From Bacillus sp. HSf4 (lineage in GTDB: Bacteria > Bacillota > Bacilli > Bacillales > Bacillaceae), in NCBI RefSeq assembly GCF_029537375.1, contig NZ_CP120679.1:1-10000 (forward strand): a stretch of DNA of 10,000 nucleotides, given 5' to 3'. The notes under the pieces were generated by a model. The model was not told where the DNA came from. It was given only the letters and a program-made list of their open reading frames with translations, and searched no databases. The translations under genes and the position numbers were made by a program. How positions within the stretch are numbered: the stretch's first letter is position 1; every line of letters begins with the position of its first letter. Positions 6,600 through 10,000 of the stretch are shown piece after piece.

Positions 6600-9077
6600 A
6601 TGAGTGAACAACAAAAGCCCCAAGTCCAGGAAATCAATATCAGTCAGGAAATGCGCACGTCTTTCTTAGACTATGCCATGAGTGTTATTGTTTCGCGGGC
6701 CCTTCCGGATGTAAGGGACGGTCTGAAGCCGGTGCATAGAAGAATATTGTACGCGATGAACGACCTTGGGATGACAAGTGACAAGCCATACAAAAAATCG
6801 GCGCGGATCGTCGGCGAAGTCATCGGTAAATATCACCCGCATGGTGACTCTGCCGTTTATGAAGCCATGGTCAGAATGGCGCAGGATTTTAACTATCGGT
6901 ATATGCTTGTTCAAGGCCATGGAAACTTCGGTTCTGTCGACGGCGACTCCGCTGCGGCCATGCGTTATACAGAAGCAAGAATGTCGAAAATATCCATGGA
7001 AATCCTGCGAGACATTAATAAAGATACGATCGATTATCAGGACAACTATGACGGGTCTGAAAAAGAACCGGTTGTCATGCCTGCCAGATTTCCAAACCTG
7101 CTGGTCAACGGAGCTGCCGGGATTGCGGTAGGTATGGCGACGAATATCCCGCCACATCAGCTTGGTGAGATTATTGACGGGGTTTTAGCCGTCAGTAAAA
7201 ACCCTGAAATCACGCTTCCGGAGTTGATGGACATCATTCCGGGACCGGATTTCCCGACAGCAGGGCTGATCATGGGCAGAAGCGGAATCCGCAAAGCTTA
7301 TGAAACAGGAAGAGGTTCGATCACGATTCGGGCAAAGGCTCAAATCGAAGAAACATCCTCCGGCAAACAGGTCATCATTATTACGGAAATACCTTATCAG
7401 GTGAATAAAGCGAAACTGATCGAAAAAATCGCCGATCTTGTCCGCGATAAGAAAATCGAAGGGATAACAGATCTCCGTGATGAATCAGACCGAAACGGCA
7501 TGAGGATCGTCATCGAGCTGAGACGAGACGCAAATGCAAATGTTCTGTTAAATAATTTGTACAAGCAGACGGCACTTCAAACATCATTTGGGATCAATCT
7601 TTTAGCGCTCGTCGATGGACAGCCGAAAGTCTTGAGTTTAAAGCAGTGTCTCGAGCATTATCTCGATCATCAAAAAGTCGTGATCAGAAGGCGTACGGCA
7701 TTCGAACTTCGCAAAGCCGAAGCAAGAGCCCATATTCTCGAAGGCTTAAGAGTCGCTCTTGATCATCTTGATGAAGTCATTTCCTTAATCAGAAATTCAC
7801 AAACGGCTGAAATTGCGAAAAACGGGTTAATCGAGAAATTCTCATTGACCGAAAAACAAGCGCAAGCCATTTTGGACATGCGTCTTCAGCGGTTAACAGG
7901 ACTGGAGCGCGAAAAAATTGAAGAGGAATACCAAGACTTAATCAAACTGATCGCAGAATTGAAAGGGATCTTAGCGGACGAAGAAAAAGTTCTTGAAATC
8001 ATCCGTGAGGAACTGACGGAAATTAAAGAGCGTTTTAATGATGAACGCCGTACAGAGATCGTGACATCAGGCCTTGAAACCATTGAAGACGAAGATCTCA
8101 TTACGAGAGAAAACATCGTTGTCACATTGACTCATAACGGATACATCAAACGTCTTCCTTCTTCTACTTACCGCAGCCAGAAACGGGGCGGAAAAGGAAT
8201 TCAAGGTATGGGGACAAACGAAGATGACTTCGTTGAGCACCTGATCTCCACATCTACGCATGATACGATTCTCTTCTTCTCAAACAAAGGGAAGGTATAC
8301 CGTGCCAAGGGATATGAAATTCCTGAATTCGGCCGAACGGCAAAGGGAATTCCGATCATTAACCTGCTGGAAGTAGAAAAAGGGGAATGGATCAACGCGA
8401 TTATCCCGGTGTCCGAGTTTGATGAAGAGTCATACCTGTTCTTTACGACAAAACACGGCATCTCCAAGCGCACGCCGCTGTCTCAATTCGCAAATATCCG
8501 CAACAACGGCTTGATTGCCTTAAGTCTCCGCGATGAAGATGAATTGATGGCCGTGCGTCTGACTGATGGGAATAAACAAATCATTATCGGAACGAAAAAC
8601 GGTCTGCTCATCAGATTCCCTGAAACCGATGTAAGGCAGATGGGAAGAACCGCAGCCGGTGTGAAAGGAATCACACTGACAGATGATGATATGGTTGTCG
8701 GTATGGAGATTTTAGAAGAAGACTCTCATGTATTGATCGTCACGGAAAAAGGGTATGGAAAACTGACACCTGCTTCTGAGTACAGAACTCAAAGCCGTGG
8801 AGGAAAAGGGCTGAAAACCTGCAAAATCACGGAAAACAACGGTTCTCTTGTGACAGTTAAAGCAACGAGAGGAGAAGAAGATTTGATGATCATCACCGCC
8901 AGCGGAGTGATCATCCGGATGGATATTAACGATATTTCCATTACCGGCCGTGTAACACAGGGGGTTCGCCTCATTAGATTGGGTGAACAGGAGCATGTAG
9001 CGACAGTAGCCTTAGTCGAAAAAGATGAAGAAGAAGCCGCGACTGAATCAGAAGAAAATGAAGTGGATGAATCATAA
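6600..9077 (+). CDS. gyrA: DNA gyrase subunit A
   Basis: GyrA cuts and rejoins DNA for gyrase and wraps DNA on its C-terminal domain. It has 825 residues, close to the B. subtilis 821. The winged-helix/tower part carries the active-site Y123 in [10 protein letters not shown], preceded by R122. Quinolone-determining residues are S84 and E88 (HGDSAVYE), the susceptible type. The GyrA box QKRGGKG at 527-533 identifies GyrA rather than ParC; a related QSRGGKG occurs later in the beta-pinwheel. The end is an acidic tail (about 807-825) rich in Glu. The start at 6600 is set by the ribosome site at 6586-6592. One oddity is Q105 in [12 protein letters not shown], where Asp is usual. The gene has its own promoter after the gyrB terminator and a strong terminator of its own. 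No intein interrupts the active-site region. Confidence 0.99.
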   Translation: MSEQQKPQVQEINISQEMRTSFLDYAMSVIVSRALPDVRDGLKPVHRRILYAMNDLGMTSDKPYKKSARIVGEVIGKYHPHGDSAVYEAMVRMAQDFNYRYMLVQGHGNFGSVDGDSAAAMRYTEARMSKISMEILRDINKDTIDYQDNYDGSEKEPVVMPARFPNLLVNGAAGIAVGMATNIPPHQLGEIIDGVLAVSKNPEITLPELMDIIPGPDFPTAGLIMGRSGIRKAYETGRGSITIRAKAQIEETSSGKQVIIITEIPYQVNKAKLIEKIADLVRDKKIEGITDLRDESDRNGMRIVIELRRDANANVLLNNLYKQTALQTSFGINLLALVDGQPKVLSLKQCLEHYLDHQKVVIRRRTAFELRKAEARAHILEGLRVALDHLDEVISLIRNSQTAEIAKNGLIEKFSLTEKQAQAILDMRLQRLTGLEREKIEEEYQDLIKLIAELKGILADEEKVLEIIREELTEIKERFNDERRTEIVTSGLETIEDEDLITRENIVVTLTHNGYIKRLPSSTYRSQKRGGKGIQGMGTNEDDFVEHLISTSTHDTILFFSNKGKVYRAKGYEIPEFGRTAKGIPIINLLEVEKGEWINAIIPVSEFDEESYLFFTTKHGISKRTPLSQFANIRNNGLIALSLRDEDELMAVRLTDGNKQIIIGTKNGLLIRFPETDVRQMGRTAAGVKGITLTDDDMVVGMEILEEDSHVLIVTEKGYGKLTPASEYRTQSRGGKGLKTCKITENNGSLVTVKATRGEEDLMIITASGVIIRMDINDISITGRVTQGVRLIRLGEQEHVATVALVEKDEEEAATESEENEVDES

Positions 9078-9080
9078 ATG

Positions 9081-9107
9081 AATGCAGCCTGCGGGCTGCA
9101 TTTTTTT
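9081..9107 (+). terminator. Strong intrinsic terminator after gyrA
   Basis: AATGCAGCC (9081-9089) pairs with GGCTGCATT (9094-9102) around the loop TGCG, followed by seven T (9101-9107). It lies four bases after the gyrA stop codon. Confidence 0.95.
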
Positions 9108-9110
9108 ATT

Positions 9111-9134
9111 GCCTTATTCGTTATAAGGTCTTTT
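9111..9134 (+). terminator. Second, weaker terminator-like hairpin
   Basis: CCTTAT (9112-9117) pairs with ATAAGG (9123-9128), plus a G-T pair, around TCGTT, followed by CTTTT. It lies just after the main gyrA terminator and its 3' arm repeats the one after gyrB. Its T run overlaps the proposed -35 of rRNA promoter P1. Confidence 0.45.
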
Positions 9135-9159
9135 CGATAAATGCATCATGTGTTATAAT
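9131..9159 (+). promoter_or_regulatory. rRNA operon promoter P1
   Basis: TATAAT at 9154-9159 is a consensus -10 with TGT before it (extended -10). At 17-bp spacing the -35 is TTTTCG (9131-9136), poor. The likely start is a G at 9167 or 9168. Tandem promoters are typical of Bacillus rRNA operons, where the starting G makes transcription follow GTP levels. Confidence 0.7.
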
Positions 9160-9180
9160 ACTTCTTGGTCGCTTATATAA

Positions 9181-9239
9181 AAGCTAATAAAAACTTTTCG
9201 AAAAAAAGTGTTGACCGCTTGTCTATTAAATGTTATATT
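9181..9239 (+). promoter_or_regulatory. rRNA operon promoter P2 with upstream A/T tract
   Basis: TTGACC (9211-9216), a 17-bp spacer and TATATT (9234-9239) make a good sigma-A promoter; TGT at 9231-9233 adds an extended -10. Upstream, 9181-9207 is A/T-rich with A and T runs, including the small inverted repeat ACTTTT/AAAAGT (9193-9209), as expected of an UP element. The start is probably a G at 9245 or 9246. Confidence 0.88.
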
Positions 9240-9245
9240 TAAGTG

Positions 9246-9355
9246 GTCGCCTTGAGAGCGGCAACGAAGTTCTTTGAAAACTAAACAAGACAAAACGTAC
9301 CTGTTAATTCATTTTTATAAATCGCACATGCGAGTGTGCGTAGTCATTATCAAAC
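9246..9355 (+). other. 16S rRNA leader with boxA antitermination site
   Basis: This is the transcribed leader between P2 and mature 16S. TTCTTTGAAAA (9270-9280) is the Bacillus boxA, where Nus factors load to let polymerase pass untranslated rRNA. Further on, CGCACA (9323-9328) and TGTGCG (9335-9340) form a perfect six-pair hairpin close to the 16S 5' end, probably part of pre-rRNA folding or processing. No coding gene is seen here. Confidence 0.8.

Positions 9356-10000
<645 letters not shown>

Noticed and set aside
6936..6974. Intein at the GyrA active site, as in some mycobacteria
   Set aside because: The coding sequence runs uninterrupted through [10 protein letters not shown], and the total length is normal.
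6666..7157. 163-codon open frame on the - strand within gyrA
   Set aside because: It lies wholly opposite conserved gyrA coding sequence, has no recognisable domain and no promoter or ribosome site; it is a by-product of gyrA codon use.

Overview
The window is the replication-origin end of a low-GC Gram-positive chromosome. It is from a Bacillus of the B. subtilis group, most probably the B. licheniformis/sonorensis/glycinifermentans side. The gene order dnaA, dnaN, yaaA (rlbA), recF, remB (yaaB), gyrB, gyrA, 16S rRNA is the classical Bacillus order. The proteins resemble the B. subtilis versions nearly residue for residue as I remember them, and the 16S V2 region carries licheniformis-clade signatures. 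The 16S V1 and V2 loops differ slightly from the typical B. licheniformis sequence I recall, so I do not name a species. Every gene is on the + strand, pointing away from the origin, as expected for the leading strand.

Layout. Bases 1-1341 are dnaA, and the window opens exactly on its ATG, so the dnaA promoter and the upstream half of the bipartite origin are not included. Bases 1342-1515 are the dnaA-dnaN gap. It holds the unwinding half of oriC: DnaA boxes, a DnaA-trio tract and an AT-rich element. dnaN (sliding clamp) follows, then a 168-base gap with two overlapping, mutually exclusive hairpins and a possible promoter. Next come yaaA, recF, remB and gyrB, close together and probably cotranscribed; recF and remB start with TTG. 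gyrB ends in a hairpin terminator. gyrA has its own extended -10 promoter and a leader of about 77 nt, and ends in a strong terminator. Bases 9108-9355 are the tandem-promoter and leader region of an rRNA operon (rrnO by position). The window ends about 645 nt into its 16S gene.

How it fits together. DnaA loads on the boxes, and the trio and AT-rich element open. DnaN clamps the polymerase, RecF helps RecA load at gaps, and gyrase (GyrB2GyrA2) removes the positive supercoils produced by replication and by the rRNA operon next door. YaaA (ribosome-associated S4 protein) and RemB (biofilm-matrix regulator) are conserved passengers.

I found no mobile element, CRISPR array, phage gene, broken gene or candidate new system. 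The observations worth a second look are small: a 32-nt palindrome at the oriC DnaA boxes, deviations in the DnaA-trio, alternative hairpins after dnaN, a Gln replacing a conserved Asp in GyrA near the active site, a repeated terminator arm after both gyrase genes, and a shared start-site heptamer in the two rRNA promoters.
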